Counted from the stretch's first letter, positions 7,002 through 16,011 are shown. The stretch: 64,000 nucleotides of DNA from Rhizobium sp. Root1220 (GCF_001426265.1 NZ_LMDG01000012.1:492769-556768); one strand, 5' to 3'. The notes: a model not told the origin generated them from the letters alone. Numbers and translations are program-made.

Positions 7002-7697
7002 ATGTCCGGTCCCGCCACCGTCATCCCCCTTCCGCAGTCCGTCCTTTTGCCGGTGGACGGCCTGTCTGAGCGCTTTCCGGTGCGCCGCGTCTATTGCGTC
7101 GGCCGCAACTACGCCGACCATGCCATCGAGATGGGCCATGATCCGAGCCGCGAGCCGCCTTTCTTCTTCCAGAAGAACGCCGACAACCTTTTGCCGCCGG
7201 GCAGGGAATTTCCGTATCCGCCGCTTTCCAGCGACGTTCATTTCGAAGTCGAGTGCGTGGTGGCGCTGAAATCGGGCGGCCAGGACATCGCCATCGAAAA
7301 TACCCTGGACTGCGTCTACGGCTATGCCGTCGGCGTAGATTTCACCCGCCGCGACCTGCAGGCCGAAGCCAAGAAGCTTGGCCGACCGTGGGAGGTCGCC
7401 AAGGCGTTCGAATATTCCGCGCCGGTCTCCGCCATCGTACCCGCATCCCTGCTGGGGCACCCTGCTGCCGGCCGCATCTGGCTCGAGCTCAACGGAAAGC
7501 GGCTCCAGGACGGCGACCTCAACCAGATGATCTGGAAGGTACCGGAAATCATCGCCGAACTGTCGAAGCTATTCATCCTCGCGCCCGGTGACGTCATCAT
7601 GACCGGCACTCCGGCCGGCGTCGGCGCCGTCAGGCGCGGCGATCATATTAATTGCGGCATCGACGGTGTCGCACAGCTGTCGATCAACGTCGCTTGA
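7002..7697 (+). CDS. Fumarylacetoacetate hydrolase family protein
   Basis: The 231-residue protein has the FAH fold: YCVGRNYADHAIEMG (residues 31-45), the metal-binding HFEVE segment (E82, E84) with the later Asp in YAVGVDFTRRD, and the closing MTGTPAGVGA motif. It is closest in look to fumarylpyruvate hydrolase-like enzymes that cleave C-C bonds of 2,4-diketo acids with Mg2+ in the cytoplasm. The ATG at 7002 gives the usual family length; the longer frame back to 6669 runs into the dusA remnant and is not used. The carbonic anhydrase gene follows after 13 nt. Confidence 0.9.
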   Translation: MSGPATVIPLPQSVLLPVDGLSERFPVRRVYCVGRNYADHAIEMGHDPSREPPFFFQKNADNLLPPGREFPYPPLSSDVHFEVECVVALKSGGQDIAIENTLDCVYGYAVGVDFTRRDLQAEAKKLGRPWEVAKAFEYSAPVSAIVPASLLGHPAAGRIWLELNGKRLQDGDLNQMIWKVPEIIAELSKLFILAPGDVIMTGTPAGVGAVRRGDHINCGIDGVAQLSINVA

Positions 7698-7710
7698 CGG
7701 GAGAAACACC

Positions 7711-8238
7711 ATGCCAGTCTACGCCCTTGGCGGACATGAGCCCGATCTGCCGCTACCGGGCACCTACTGGATTGCGCCGGGCGCGCATGTGATCGGCAAG
7801 GTGATCCTGGGTGCCGATGTCGGCATCTGGTTCGGCGCGGTGCTGCGCGGCGACAACGAACCGATCATCGTCGGCAGGGCGACCAATATCCAGGAGGGTG
7901 CCATGCTGCACACCGACCCGGGCTCGCCGGTGACGATCGGCGAGGGCTGCACCATCGGCCATCACGCCATCGTCCACGGCTGCACCATCGGCGACAACTC
8001 CCTAATCGGCATGGGGGCGACCGTGCTCAACGGTGCCCGGATCGGCAACAACAGCCTGGTCGGGGCGAATGCGCTGGTCACAGAGGGAAAGGAATTCCCC
8101 GACAATTCGCTGATCGTCGGATCGCCCGCCCGCGCGATCCGCACACTCGACGACGACGCGATCGAAAGCCTGCGTAAATCAGCGAAAACATACGTCGCGA
8201 ACTGGCAGCGCTTCGCACGCGACCTGAAGGCGCTCTGA
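7711..8238 (+). CDS. Gamma-class carbonic anhydrase family protein
   Basis: The 175-residue product is a left-handed beta-helix trimer protein made of hexapeptide repeats such as VIVGRATNIQEGAMLH and VTIGEGCTIGHHAIVHG. The three zinc-ligand histidines of the family are visible (LHTD, GHHAIVH). The SD is GGGAGAAA. It probably acts as a CO2/bicarbonate enzyme or as a YrdA/PaaY-type relative. It is likely cotranscribed with the FAH gene upstream. Confidence 0.9.
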   Translation: MPVYALGGHEPDLPLPGTYWIAPGAHVIGKVILGADVGIWFGAVLRGDNEPIIVGRATNIQEGAMLHTDPGSPVTIGEGCTIGHHAIVHGCTIGDNSLIGMGATVLNGARIGNNSLVGANALVTEGKEFPDNSLIVGSPARAIRTLDDDAIESLRKSAKTYVANWQRFARDLKAL

Positions 8239-8247
8239 GACGACGCG

Positions 8248-8601
8248 TCAGAAAAGCAGGCTGACGCCGGTAAGATTCTTGACGGCAGCCTTGATGAGAT
8301 CGAACACCGCCGACAGGATTTTCTGCGCCGCGTTGTAGACAAGAAATTTGAACTCCGCGAGTGCACTGTTCAGATTGTACTCGAGAAGGTGCAAGGTCAC
8401 ATCGGCCTGCTGCGCGGTAATCTTTTTGGCGGCGAGTTGTGCAATGACCTTGGCCGTCATCTGAGCGATGAAGGTGAGCTGGGCAGTCATCTCCTGTCTG
8501 ATGCTGTCCCAATGCTCCTTGGCCTTGACGGCAGCGACGGTCAGCAGCCCCTCGCCTAGCTCCTCGGCGGATTGCGGTGCGAATGTTGAGAGATCGACCA
8601 T
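8248..8601 (-). CDS. Conserved hypothetical helical protein
   Basis: The 117-residue, cysteine-free, alanine-rich protein is predicted almost entirely helical (EELGEGLLTVAAVKAKEHWD, AQLAAKKITAQQADVTLHLL) without a signal peptide. Heptad-like hydrophobic spacing suggests a helical bundle. It follows the lipoprotein gene at 8612 by 10 nt and converges on the carbonic anhydrase gene. The pair looks like a two-gene unit, perhaps of envelope function or phage origin. No family was recognised. Confidence 0.65.
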   Translation of the reverse strand: MVDLSTFAPQSAEELGEGLLTVAAVKAKEHWDSIRQEMTAQLTFIAQMTAKVIAQLAAKKITAQQADVTLHLLEYNLNSALAEFKFLVYNAAQKILSAVFDLIKAAVKNLTGVSLLF

Positions 8602-8611
8602 GATTGAACCT

Positions 8612-9055
8612 CTACTTCAACGAGCCTTCCATCGTCTTGGCGATGGCGCACGTGTTTCGGACGATGGCGACGTTGTCGGCTTCGTTCGGCGCCTGCCCGT
8701 CCCCATCGAATGCCGCCCTTGAGCGCTCGATCGCCTTGCGGCACCGGTCGATATTGTCGGCTACGAGCTGCGCCGCGTCGGCTGCGGGACGACCTTGCAG
8801 GTAAGCCGGTCGCTTCTCGGCGATATCGCCTGCTTCTTTTACCTGCGCCAGCGCATCGATGTAATATGGCTCCACATCGCGATACGGCGTGTGCCGCGGC
8901 GCTTTTGTCTCGATTGCAGTCTCGATCTTGGTAAGGCTCGAATGCGCGCCGTCCAACTTGGTGTAAATCGCCTCGCTATAGGTTGGCGCGAAGGCGGCGC
9001 AGCCGCCGAGCAGCAGCGGCAGTATTGGCAGCATGGACTTGCGCGTGAAAATCAT
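8612..9055 (-). CDS. Predicted lipoprotein of unknown function
   Basis: The 147-residue product has a short signal and lipobox (LPLLLGGCAAF, lipidated Cys at 19). The mature part is helical with two cysteines (DRCRKAIERS, RNTCAIAK) that may pair. Its downstream partner starts 10 nt later. An AT-rich stretch (9085-9135) ahead of it is the probable promoter region. Confidence 0.7.
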   Translation of the reverse strand: MIFTRKSMLPILPLLLGGCAAFAPTYSEAIYTKLDGAHSSLTKIETAIETKAPRHTPYRDVEPYYIDALAQVKEAGDIAEKRPAYLQGRPAADAAQLVADNIDRCRKAIERSRAAFDGDGQAPNEADNVAIVRNTCAIAKTMEGSLK

Positions 9056-9174
9056 GAAATCCCCCTTAACCTGGAGAGATCATAAATCATGAAACGCAAA
9101 ATGCAATCTTAAATTACATATATATTATATACACCCATAAGGTGCTTCCGGTTGCGGCGACTTCGGAACGAGCC

Positions 9175-9573
9175 CTAAGCAGCGCAGGCCTCGCAAAGGC
9201 CACGGATTTCGATCGTGGTCTTCTCGGCCTTGAACTTCTTGCCCCGCGTCCAATCCATCAGCCGATGATCGACCTCGTGGTCGTGGAACTCCATAACCTG
9301 ACTGCAACTTTCGCAGATGGCGAAAGCAACTATCCCGTGGCTGTGGCAGTTTTCGCCGGGATGGGCGCAGGCGACGAAGGAGTTGATGCTTTCAAGGCGG
9401 TGCACGACGCCATACTCGAGCAGCTTCTCCAAAGCGCGATAGACCTGCAGCGGGGCGCGGAAGCCGTGGTCGCGCAGCTTGTCGAGGATCGTATAGGCGC
9501 TCAGCGGCCCATCGGCCTTCTCAAGCACGTCGAAGACCAGCGCCTGGTTTTTCGTCAGAAGCGGAGCGTTCAT
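9175..9573 (-). CDS. zur: Fur-family zinc uptake regulator Zur
   Basis: The 132-residue Fur-type repressor binds zinc and shuts off zinc uptake genes. A winged helix occupies residues 1-70 (YTILDKLRDHGFRAPLQVYRAL), followed by the HxH-type sensing region (CAHPGENCHSHG). A structural zinc site is formed by C87/C90 (ICESC) and C127/C130 (CEAC). The ATG overlaps the znuB stop (ATGA), so it is translated from the znuCB transcript and can autoregulate through the divergent operator at 11322-11360. Confidence 0.92.
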   Translation of the reverse strand: MNAPLLTKNQALVFDVLEKADGPLSAYTILDKLRDHGFRAPLQVYRALEKLLEYGVVHRLESINSFVACAHPGENCHSHGIVAFAICESCSQVMEFHDHEVDHRLMDWTRGKKFKAEKTTIEIRGLCEACAA

Positions 9574-10388
9574 GAGCCTTGTCCTTCCGTTGCCGCCTGC
9601 CCCTGTCCGCGCTTCGGCAGCAGACTGAGGACGAAGAGTATCAGCGCCGCGACGACGATCGATGGGCCTGATGGGGTATCGTAGGTCAACGAGCCGAAGA
9701 GCCCGCCGACGACGGCGACGGCGCCGATCACCGAGGCGAGAACCGCCATGGCCTCTGGCGTCGATGCGAACCGGCGCGCCGCGGCAGCCGGTATGATCAG
9801 CAGCGAGGTTATCAGCATGATACCGACGATCTTCATGGCGATTGCAATAACCACCGCCATCAACAGCATGAAGAGCAGCCTTGCCCGCTCCGGGCGAAGA
9901 CCTTCCGCCTCGGCAAGTTCGGGATTGACGGTCGATGCCAGGAGCGGACGCCAAAGCCAGGCGATGGCCGCAAGCACAAAGACACCGCCACCCCAGATGA
10001 AGGCAATGTCGGTCTTCGACACGGCCAGGATGTCGCCGAACAGGAAGGCGATCAGGTCGATGCGCACCCAGCTCATGAAGGCAACCATGACAAGGCCGAT
10101 TGCCAGCGTCGCATGCGAGAGAATGCCGAGTAGAGCGTCAGCCGACAGCGCCTGCCGTTTCTGCAGAACGAGGAGCAGGATCGAAACCGTTGCTGCCACC
10201 AGAAAGACGGCAAGCATGAGGTTGAACTGCAGGAGCAGCGACAGCGCCACGCCAAGTAGTGCCGAATGGGCAATCGTATCGCCGAAATAGGCCATCCGGC
10301 GCCAGATGATAAAGCAGCCAAGCGGCCCGGTCGTCAGCGCCAGACCGACGCCGGCAAGGATTGCGCGGACAAAGAAATCGTCAAGCAT
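9570..10388 (-). CDS. znuB: Zinc ABC transporter permease ZnuB
   Basis: The 272-residue inner-membrane permease of the ABC-3 family has about eight hydrophobic segments. It has the typical start MLDDFFVRAILAGVGLA and the GPLGCFIIWRRMAYFGDTIA loop. The start at 10388 was chosen because the longer frame adds 24 non-homologous residues read from the His-rich end of znuC. It overlaps znuC by 8 nt and zur by 4 nt, so the three are one translationally coupled operon. Confidence 0.93.
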   Translation of the reverse strand: MLDDFFVRAILAGVGLALTTGPLGCFIIWRRMAYFGDTIAHSALLGVALSLLLQFNLMLAVFLVAATVSILLLVLQKRQALSADALLGILSHATLAIGLVMVAFMSWVRIDLIAFLFGDILAVSKTDIAFIWGGGVFVLAAIAWLWRPLLASTVNPELAEAEGLRPERARLLFMLLMAVVIAIAMKIVGIMLITSLLIIPAAAARRFASTPEAMAVLASVIGAVAVVGGLFGSLTYDTPSGPSIVVAALILFVLSLLPKRGQGQAATEGQGS

Positions 10389-11286
10389 GCTGGTCCCCCG
10401 CTGGATGCTTGTGCTCGTGGTCCGGCGCGGCGGTATGATGCCCATGATCGCGGTTCGCATGGTCGTGGGCGTGATCGTGGTGGTGACCGTCTTCCGGATG
10501 GCAGTGTTCCGTCACCGAACCGTCCGAATGCATCACACGGCCATCGGGGAGATGGGAATGATCGTGGTCATGGCTGTAAACCGCGAGCGACTGCGCCGCC
10601 CGGCTGCCGAACAGGCGTACATATTCCGCGCTCTGGCTGACGGCCTGCGGCGTGCCGCGGCAGCAGACGTGACCGTTCAGGCAGATGACCGTGTCGGTCG
10701 CCGCCATGACCACGTGAAGGTCGTGCGAGATCAGCAGGATGCCGCAGCCGGTCGCGTTGCGGATCGACCGGATCAGATCGTAGATCGCGATCTCGCCGGA
10801 GAAATCGACACCCTGCACAGGTTCGTCGAGTACGAGAAGATCGGGCTTGCGGGCAATGGCGCGCGCCATCAGCGCCCGCTGGAACTCACCACCGGAGAGA
10901 TGCTGCACCTCGGCGTCAGACATGTGCGCCAGCCCGACCGCGTCAAGTGCATCCATCATGTCGCGCTCGGACAGCGGTCCGGTCAACGTCATCAATCGGC
11001 GAACGGTAAGCGGGAGGGTCCAGTCGATCGCAAGCTTTTGTGGCACGTAGCCGACCTTGAGACCAGCTTCACGCTGCACCCGGCCTTCGTCGGGTTTCAG
11101 CACGCCGATCGCCGTCTTGACGGTCGTCGATTTGCCGGAGCCGTTCGGGCCGATCAGCGTCACGATCTCGCCTCGGGAGACAGAAAAATCCACGCCGCGC
11201 ACCAGCCAGCGACCGTTTCGGCGGACGCCGACATTGGACAGCGAGACGAGCGGTTTCGCCTCGGAATTTGCGGGTAGCGGCATCAT
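10381..11286 (-). CDS. znuC: Zinc ABC transporter ATP-binding protein ZnuC
   Basis: The 301-residue ATPase has Walker A (GPNGSGKST, residues 46-54), signature LSGGEFQRA, Walker B LLVLDEPVQGVD and the H-loop SHD. The C-terminal 55 residues are crowded with His and Asp (HPEDGHHHDHAHDHANRDHG), a likely zinc-binding tail not present in all ZnuC. The start was placed at the MM pair (11286/11283); the frame continues upstream into the operator, where no SD is evident. It is the first gene of znuC-znuB-zur. Confidence 0.92.
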   Translation of the reverse strand: MMPLPANSEAKPLVSLSNVGVRRNGRWLVRGVDFSVSRGEIVTLIGPNGSGKSTTVKTAIGVLKPDEGRVQREAGLKVGYVPQKLAIDWTLPLTVRRLMTLTGPLSERDMMDALDAVGLAHMSDAEVQHLSGGEFQRALMARAIARKPDLLVLDEPVQGVDFSGEIAIYDLIRSIRNATGCGILLISHDLHVVMAATDTVICLNGHVCCRGTPQAVSQSAEYVRLFGSRAAQSLAVYSHDHDHSHLPDGRVMHSDGSVTEHCHPEDGHHHDHAHDHANRDHGHHTAAPDHEHKHPAGDQHA

Positions 11287-11321
11287 TTTTCCGAAAGTGC
11301 TGTTGCGCCCTGCTATCGCAC

Positions 11322-11360
11322 ACGTTATAGCATAACGCAATTGATGTAATAACATAACAA
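11322..11360. promoter_or_regulatory. Two Zur-box-like operators between znuC and znuA
   Basis: Against an ideal ATGTTATANTATAACAT dyad, 11322-11338 (ACGTTATAGCATAACGC) and 11344-11360 (ATGTAATAACATAACAA) fit with a few mismatches. They lie between divergent znuCB-zur and znuA, where one Zur tetramer or two dimers would silence both. Confidence 0.75.
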
Positions 11361-11384
11361 TCGCAATTCAAGCGGAGCATATCA

Positions 11385-12332
11385 ATGAAACTCGCGATCG
11401 GCCTTGAGCTAGCAATCCCGGCGTTTCTTCTCGCCGGCACGGCCTGGTCCGCCGACGCACCTGTCGTCGTCACCTCGATCAAGCCGGTGCATTCGCTGGT
11501 GTCCGCGATCATGAAAGGCGTCGGAAAGCCGCAACTGATCGTCGATGGCGCCGCCTCACCCCACACATACACAATGAAGCCTTCGAACGCCTCGGCACTG
11601 CAGAGTGCCAAGGTGGTGTTCTGGGTTGGCCCAGGGCTCGAAGCTTTTCTGGAGAAGCCGCTTGAGGCGCTCGGCTCTGACGCCAGCGTCGCGGAACTCG
11701 ACAAGGCGCCCGGCCTCACAAAACTGGCATTTCGCGAAGGGGGAGCCTTCGAGGCGCACGACGATGGCGATGAGCACGAGCACGCCGACGATCATGGCCA
11801 CGACCATGACGTCTTTGACACGCATCTCTGGCTCGACCCCATGAACGCCAAGGCCATGGCCGCCGAAATCACCACGACACTGGTTGCCGCTGACCCGGCC
11901 AACGCTTTGACCTACCAGGCCAACGCCAAGGCACTCGACGACAAGCTCGATGCACTCGACCGCGAGATCGCGGCCACTGTGTCACCGGTGAAGGACAAGC
12001 CTTTTGTCGTCTTCCATGATGCCTATCAGTATTTCGAGCACCGCTACAAGGTTCGCGTCGCCGGCTCGATCACCGTCAGCCCGGAAACCATCCCTGGTGC
12101 GGAGCGCATATCCGAAATCCACAACAAGGTTGCCGATCTTGGCGCCACCTGTGTTTTCGCCGAGCCGCAGTTTCAGCCGCGGCTGATCGATGTCGTGATC
12201 GAGGGCACGCGGGCAAGATCCGGCGTTCTCGACCCGGAAGCCGCAACGCTTGAAGCAGGACCGGACCTTTACTTCAACCTCATGCGGGGCATCGCCAACA
12301 GCATGAAGGATTGCCTGTCACGCGAAAGCTGA
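11385..12332 (+). CDS. znuA: Zinc ABC transporter periplasmic binding protein ZnuA
   Basis: The 315-residue cluster A-I solute-binding protein captures Zn2+ in the periplasm. It has a signal peptide (residues 1-22, cut after AWSA). Metal ligands appear in ASPHTYTMKP, DTHLWLDP and the FHDAYQYFEHRY region. A His/Asp/Glu-rich loop (residues 124-142, about HDDGDEHEHADDHGHDHD) is the characteristic zinc-sequestering insert. It is transcribed away from znuCB-zur under the shared Zur boxes. SD AAGCGGAG. Confidence 0.95.
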   Translation: MKLAIGLELAIPAFLLAGTAWSADAPVVVTSIKPVHSLVSAIMKGVGKPQLIVDGAASPHTYTMKPSNASALQSAKVVFWVGPGLEAFLEKPLEALGSDASVAELDKAPGLTKLAFREGGAFEAHDDGDEHEHADDHGHDHDVFDTHLWLDPMNAKAMAAEITTTLVAADPANALTYQANAKALDDKLDALDREIAATVSPVKDKPFVVFHDAYQYFEHRYKVRVAGSITVSPETIPGAERISEIHNKVADLGATCVFAEPQFQPRLIDVVIEGTRARSGVLDPEAATLEAGPDLYFNLMRGIANSMKDCLSRES

Positions 12333-12382
12333 CATGACGTCCTAAAGGCGGACCTCCCGGTTCGTCTTTTTCAGCAACCGAC

Positions 12383-12399
12383 ATGTAATAATATAACAT
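12383..12399. promoter_or_regulatory. Zur box ahead of the COG0523 GTPase
   Basis: ATGTAATAATATAACAT differs from a perfect 17-bp dyad at one base. It lies 16 nt before the start codon, where bound Zur would block transcription. Confidence 0.8.
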
Positions 12400-12414
12400 T
12401 AAATGGAGATATTG

Positions 12415-13620
12415 ATGCAGATCAAGCTGCCGGTGACTGTGCTCTCCGGATTTCTCGGCGCCGGCAAGACGACCTTGCTGAACCACGTGCTTGCAAACCG
12501 CCAGGGAATGCGCGTTGCGGTCATCGTCAATGATATGAGCGAGGTCAATATCGATGCGACGCTGGTTCGGGATGGCGGGGCCAACCTATCGCGTACGGAA
12601 GAGGCGCTGGTCGAGATGACCAATGGCTGCATCTGCTGCACCTTGAGGGACGATCTCCTTGACGAGGTTCGGCAACTCGCCGAGCAAGGCAGGTTCGACT
12701 ACCTGCTGATCGAGTCGACTGGTATCGCCGAACCGCTCCCCGTTGCCACCACTTTCGAGTTCCGCGACGAGAACGGCAGGAGCCTCTCCGACATCGCCGA
12801 GTTGGATACGATGGTCACGGTCGTCGATGCGGCCAACCTGCTGGCCGACTACGCCTCGGCGGACTTCCTAGGTGATCGCGGCGAGACCGCAGGCACAGGA
12901 GACACGCGCACAGTTGTCGACCTGCTCGTAGAGCAGATCGAGTTTGCCGATGTCGTCGTCCTGAACAAGATGGGCACCGCCACCGAGGACCAACGCGCGG
13001 CGGCACGGCAGATCATCGTCGGCCTCAACCCGGATGCACGACTTATCGAGACGGATTTCGGCAGCGTGCGACTGGGGGACGTACTTGGAACCGGCCTGTT
13101 CGACATCGACAGAGCAGAAACCCATCCTCTGTGGTACAAGGAGATGCACGGTTTCAACGAGCATTTACCGGAGACCGAGGAATACGGCATACGCTCATTC
13201 GTGTACCGCGAAAGGCGCCCGTTCGACCCACTAAAACTCAAGCGGTTCTTCGACATCGGCTGGCCGGGCGTCATCCGTGCCAAAGGCTTTTTCTGGCTCG
13301 CCACACGCCCACAGAATGTCGGTGAAATCAGCCAGGCCGGCGCGATCCTGCGGACTGGCAAAAAAGGCCTTTGGTGGTCGGCGGTCCCGCGAGATCGCTG
13401 GCCTGATGACCCTGGCTTTTTGAGTGCCATCTCTCCGTATCTCCACCCCGTCTGGGGAGATCGTCGCCAGGAGATCGTCTTCATCGGTGCCGATCCTATG
13501 GACGAGCATTGGATACGCGAAAGTCTCGATGCCTGCCTGATCGGCGAGAAGACATTCACACCGGAAAAGTGGCGCAACCTGGCCGATCCATTCGACAGGT
13601 GGGGAGGCCATGCCGCATGA
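12415..13620 (+). CDS. COG0523 (CobW-like) GTPase, Zur-regulated zinc chaperone type
   Basis: The 401-residue P-loop GTPase has Walker A GFLGAGKT (12-19), the metal motif GCICC (71-75), ESTG, and NKMG in place of NKxD. The C-terminal CobW_C domain begins near residue 240 ([14 protein letters not shown]). A Zur box immediately upstream and the adjacent znu genes point to the zinc-delivery branch (ZagA/ZigA-like) rather than the cobalt CobW, which is encoded separately at 49293. Start at 12415 because GGAGA sits 8 nt before it; an in-frame ATG at 12403 overlaps that SD. Confidence 0.9.
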   Translation: MQIKLPVTVLSGFLGAGKTTLLNHVLANRQGMRVAVIVNDMSEVNIDATLVRDGGANLSRTEEALVEMTNGCICCTLRDDLLDEVRQLAEQGRFDYLLIESTGIAEPLPVATTFEFRDENGRSLSDIAELDTMVTVVDAANLLADYASADFLGDRGETAGTGDTRTVVDLLVEQIEFADVVVLNKMGTATEDQRAAARQIIVGLNPDARLIETDFGSVRLGDVLGTGLFDIDRAETHPLWYKEMHGFNEHLPETEEYGIRSFVYRERRPFDPLKLKRFFDIGWPGVIRAKGFFWLATRPQNVGEISQAGAILRTGKKGLWWSAVPRDRWPDDPGFLSAISPYLHPVWGDRRQEIVFIGADPMDEHWIRESLDACLIGEKTFTPEKWRNLADPFDRWGGHAA

Positions 13621-13813
13621 AGGCCCCCCCTGCCGCTATATCTGCGTGGAGTGCGAACCGCTGCCACCGATCGAAGGCCCGTCGCTCCTCTTGCCGGAAG
13701 ACCAACGGCCTGCCGCCGCGGGGGTGCTCAGACGTTTGGCGCAACGGCTGGTCAAAAGAGATGCCGATCCCGACACACGAAAAAGGGCGGCTTCGCGAAG
13801 CCGCCCTTCCTAG
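13610..13813 (+). CDS. Doubtful small ORF overlapping the end of the GTPase gene
   Basis: The 67-codon frame starts inside the last codons of the GTPase gene after GGGGAGG. The first 55 residues look protein-like, with a CxxC (RYICVEC). The last ten codons lie in the terminator hairpin at 13783-13808. It could be a short metal-handling protein translationally coupled to the GTPase, or the remains of a longer one. No family was recognised. Confidence 0.3.
   Translation: MPHEGPPCRYICVECEPLPPIEGPSLLLPEDQRPAAAGVLRRLAQRLVKRDADPDTRKRAASRSRPS
13783..13808 (-). terminator. Terminator of the RcnB-like gene
   Basis: The perfect palindrome AAGGGCGGCTTCG / CGAAGCCGCCCTT is followed on the minus strand by TTTCG. 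It could also slow plus-strand transcripts from the GTPase gene. Confidence 0.8.
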
Positions 13814-13829
13814 GAGCCGTGCCGACAGA

Positions 13830-14144
13830 TCAGCGGCTGGCAATGATGTTTGCGATGACGCCGCTGGCAACGCCGATGAGTAGATAGTCGTTGTCGACAC
13901 GCACCCAGCGATAGCCGCGCGGCGGTGCTGACAAGCGATAGCGGCGGTAGTCGCGGACGTCCTGCATGTGGCGGCGCTCGGCGGGCGTCATGCGATGGCC
14001 TCGGCTCCAACGGTAGTTCGTCGCATGGACATCACGCTTGACGACGACGGGCCGGCGGTGATCCTGAGCGCTCGCTTGAGTGGCCGCAACCAGCGGCGCA
14101 GCAAGAAACGAAGCAGACAGGAGAACGGCAAAGAGCTTTTTCAT
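13830..14144 (-). CDS. RcnB-family periplasmic protein
   Basis: The 104-residue product has a clear signal peptide (residues 1-26, cut after QASA) and the RcnB domain: Arg/Tyr-rich region with LSAPPRGYRWVRVDNDYLLI and a hydrophobic end (VASGVIANIIASR). In E. coli RcnB modulates nickel/cobalt efflux; rhizobial copies are numerous and mostly uncharacterised. The SD/leader before 14144 is AT-rich. The terminator at 13783 makes it a single-gene unit. Confidence 0.82.
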   Translation of the reverse strand: MKKLFAVLLSASFLAAPLVAATQASAQDHRRPVVVKRDVHATNYRWSRGHRMTPAERRHMQDVRDYRRYRLSAPPRGYRWVRVDNDYLLIGVASGVIANIIASR

Positions 14145-14306
14145 GGGGTTTCCTCGTGTTGAACACGCCCCGAAATTAGGCTCCGAATGATGAACCGAAA
14201 CTGAAAATTAAATTAAACTTTCGTAATGAAAACACATGCTTAAAAGCATATATTAAATTAGAACATGCGACATCACACAGGGAACTCCGGTGATGTCGCC
14301 AGACGA

Positions 14307-15920
14307 TCACAGCTCTTCGTAGTTGAACCAGTCGAAGTCAGCTGTCCGCGCGCGCCCGGATGTATCGAAGGCAAATACGCCGGCAAACGCGCCGGTGAAG
14401 GAGCCGTGCTCGCCGCGCCCGCCCTCGTCGGAAACGACGCCCGCGTCGAGTACCGGGCCGATCGGCTGCCAGGCGCCCTTGCCTTCCGTCTGCCAGAAGA
14501 ATTGCAGATCGTTGTCACGGATCTCCATGGAAAGCTGCACCCGTCCCTCGGCAGGAACCGCCACTCCGCTACCGGCCGGGAAGTCGAGCCGGCCATGCGG
14601 GTAGTCGCCATTGCAGGAAAGAATGGTGACGCAGCGCCCGAGCTTTTCGTGCAGCGTGACCGCCACGGCATGGAATTTGTGTCGATTGTAGTAGTGCGTA
14701 AGGCCGGCGACCTGCTGGTAGGTATCCGGATCGAACTCCACGACGGTCTCTGCCCTGAAGCTGTGATGTTCCTGCCGGCGCGCCACCAGCGACTGCTCGA
14801 ACCACGAGCCGATGCTCTCACGGGCGATGAGCCGGAGATGGCCAGGCCGATCGCTCAGATTGAAGATGCGTTCCGGCCTTGGTGTTCGAAGCCATTGAAA
14901 ATCCTGAGGCAGCGTGCCGCCATCGAAACTGTACTCTGTCCGCACCGGCCCTTCGACAAGGACGGCACCGCTCAGTCCTGGGACGGTGACATCGGGAACG
15001 GTCGTGCCGTTCTCGAGATAGAGCCAATCATCCTGCCTCCACACGCATTTCTGCAGGCTGGTTTCCCGCCCGAGCGTGCAGCGGCGCTTCGGCGGCAACG
15101 GCCGGCCACAGAGATGGGTATGGTAGACCTGCCCATCCGGCGTCTCGACATACTGACCGTGCCCTGCCCGCTGCAGAATGGCTTCGGGATGATCCTTGGA
15201 AGTGATGAGGTGCATATTCGGGTGCATCTCGTAGGGACCGTCGATCGTCCGCGAGCGCGCCATCGTCACGGCATGATCGTAGCCCGTGCCGCCCTCGGCG
15301 GTGGTAAGATAATAGTAGCCGTTGCGCTTGAAGAGATGCGGTCCTTCGACGAGTCCAAGCGGACTGCCGGCGAAAATGTTCTTGATTGGCCCCTTCAGCG
15401 ACTTGGTCGTCGCGTCCCATTCCTGCGTCAGGATGCCGTCGAAGGCCGGCGACTTCGGTGCGCCGCCGAAGCTCTCGGTGCGATGGTTCCACTGCATGTT
15501 CAGGAACCACTTGCGGCCGTCATCGTCATGGAACAGCGACGGGTCGAAACCGGATGAGTTCACATAGACAGGCTCGGACCAGTCGCCCTCGATCGTTGGC
15601 GAGGTCACGATGTAGTTGTGCGCGTCCTTGAAGTTGCCGTCGAAGCGCTTGACGTCGGTGTAGACCAGCCAGAACACACCGTCGTCGTAAGACAGGCAGG
15701 GTGCCCAGACGCCGCAACTGTCGGGATTGCCGCGCATATCGAGCTGCGACTGGCGCTCCAGCGGACGCCGCACCAGTGTCCAGTTCACCAGATCCCGCGA
15801 ATGGTGGATCTGCACTCCGGGGTACCACTCGAATGTCGAGGTGGCGATGTAGTAGTCATCACCGACGCGGCAGATCGACGGATCTGGATTGAAGCCCGGC
15901 AAGATAGGATTGCGGATCAT
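14307..15920 (-). CDS. Glycoside hydrolase family 43 beta-xylosidase / alpha-L-arabinofuranosidase
   Basis: The 537-residue, signal-less enzyme acts on xylo- or arabino-oligosaccharides inside the cell. The five-bladed propeller starts NPILPGFNPDPSICRVGDD (base Asp within NPDPS), followed by GVWAPCLSYDDG, the pKa-modulating Asp in GFDPSLFHDDDG and the acid Glu in GLVEGPHLF. The C-terminal half (from about residue 320) is the beta-sandwich of large xylosidases. It lies upstream of a terminator (15977-16005), so it has its own promoter in 15921-15976 or reads from further up. It closes the hemicellulose cluster. Confidence 0.92.
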   Translation of the reverse strand: MIRNPILPGFNPDPSICRVGDDYYIATSTFEWYPGVQIHHSRDLVNWTLVRRPLERQSQLDMRGNPDSCGVWAPCLSYDDGVFWLVYTDVKRFDGNFKDAHNYIVTSPTIEGDWSEPVYVNSSGFDPSLFHDDDGRKWFLNMQWNHRTESFGGAPKSPAFDGILTQEWDATTKSLKGPIKNIFAGSPLGLVEGPHLFKRNGYYYLTTAEGGTGYDHAVTMARSRTIDGPYEMHPNMHLITSKDHPEAILQRAGHGQYVETPDGQVYHTHLCGRPLPPKRRCTLGRETSLQKCVWRQDDWLYLENGTTVPDVTVPGLSGAVLVEGPVRTEYSFDGGTLPQDFQWLRTPRPERIFNLSDRPGHLRLIARESIGSWFEQSLVARRQEHHSFRAETVVEFDPDTYQQVAGLTHYYNRHKFHAVAVTLHEKLGRCVTILSCNGDYPHGRLDFPAGSGVAVPAEGRVQLSMEIRDNDLQFFWQTEGKGAWQPIGPVLDAGVVSDEGGRGEHGSFTGAFAGVFAFDTSGRARTADFDWFNYEEL

Positions 15921-15976
15921 GTGGGTCTCCTCCTCAACCGCATAAACGCTGCGGCACGTACATCAAGCTATTTATG

Positions 15977-16005
15977 AAAAACGCCCGGAAGATCGTTCCG
16001 GGCGT
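15977..16005 (-). terminator. Terminator after the aldo-keto reductase gene
   Basis: The perfect 10-bp stem ACGCCCGGAA / TTCCGGGCGT with a 5-nt loop runs into TTTTCATAA on the minus strand, just past the reductase stop. Confidence 0.85.
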
Positions 16006-16011
16006 CTGTGA

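Noticed and set aside
13509..13883. Frame with ATG at 13617 overlapping the GTPase stop (ATGA)
   Set aside because: Although the overlap looks like coupling, the frame runs through the terminator hairpin and into the antisense of the RcnB gene with unnatural composition.
14235..14250. Palindrome ATGCTTAAAAGCAT between the RcnB and GH43 genes
   Set aside because: It is too short and AT-rich to call an operator or terminator without conservation data.
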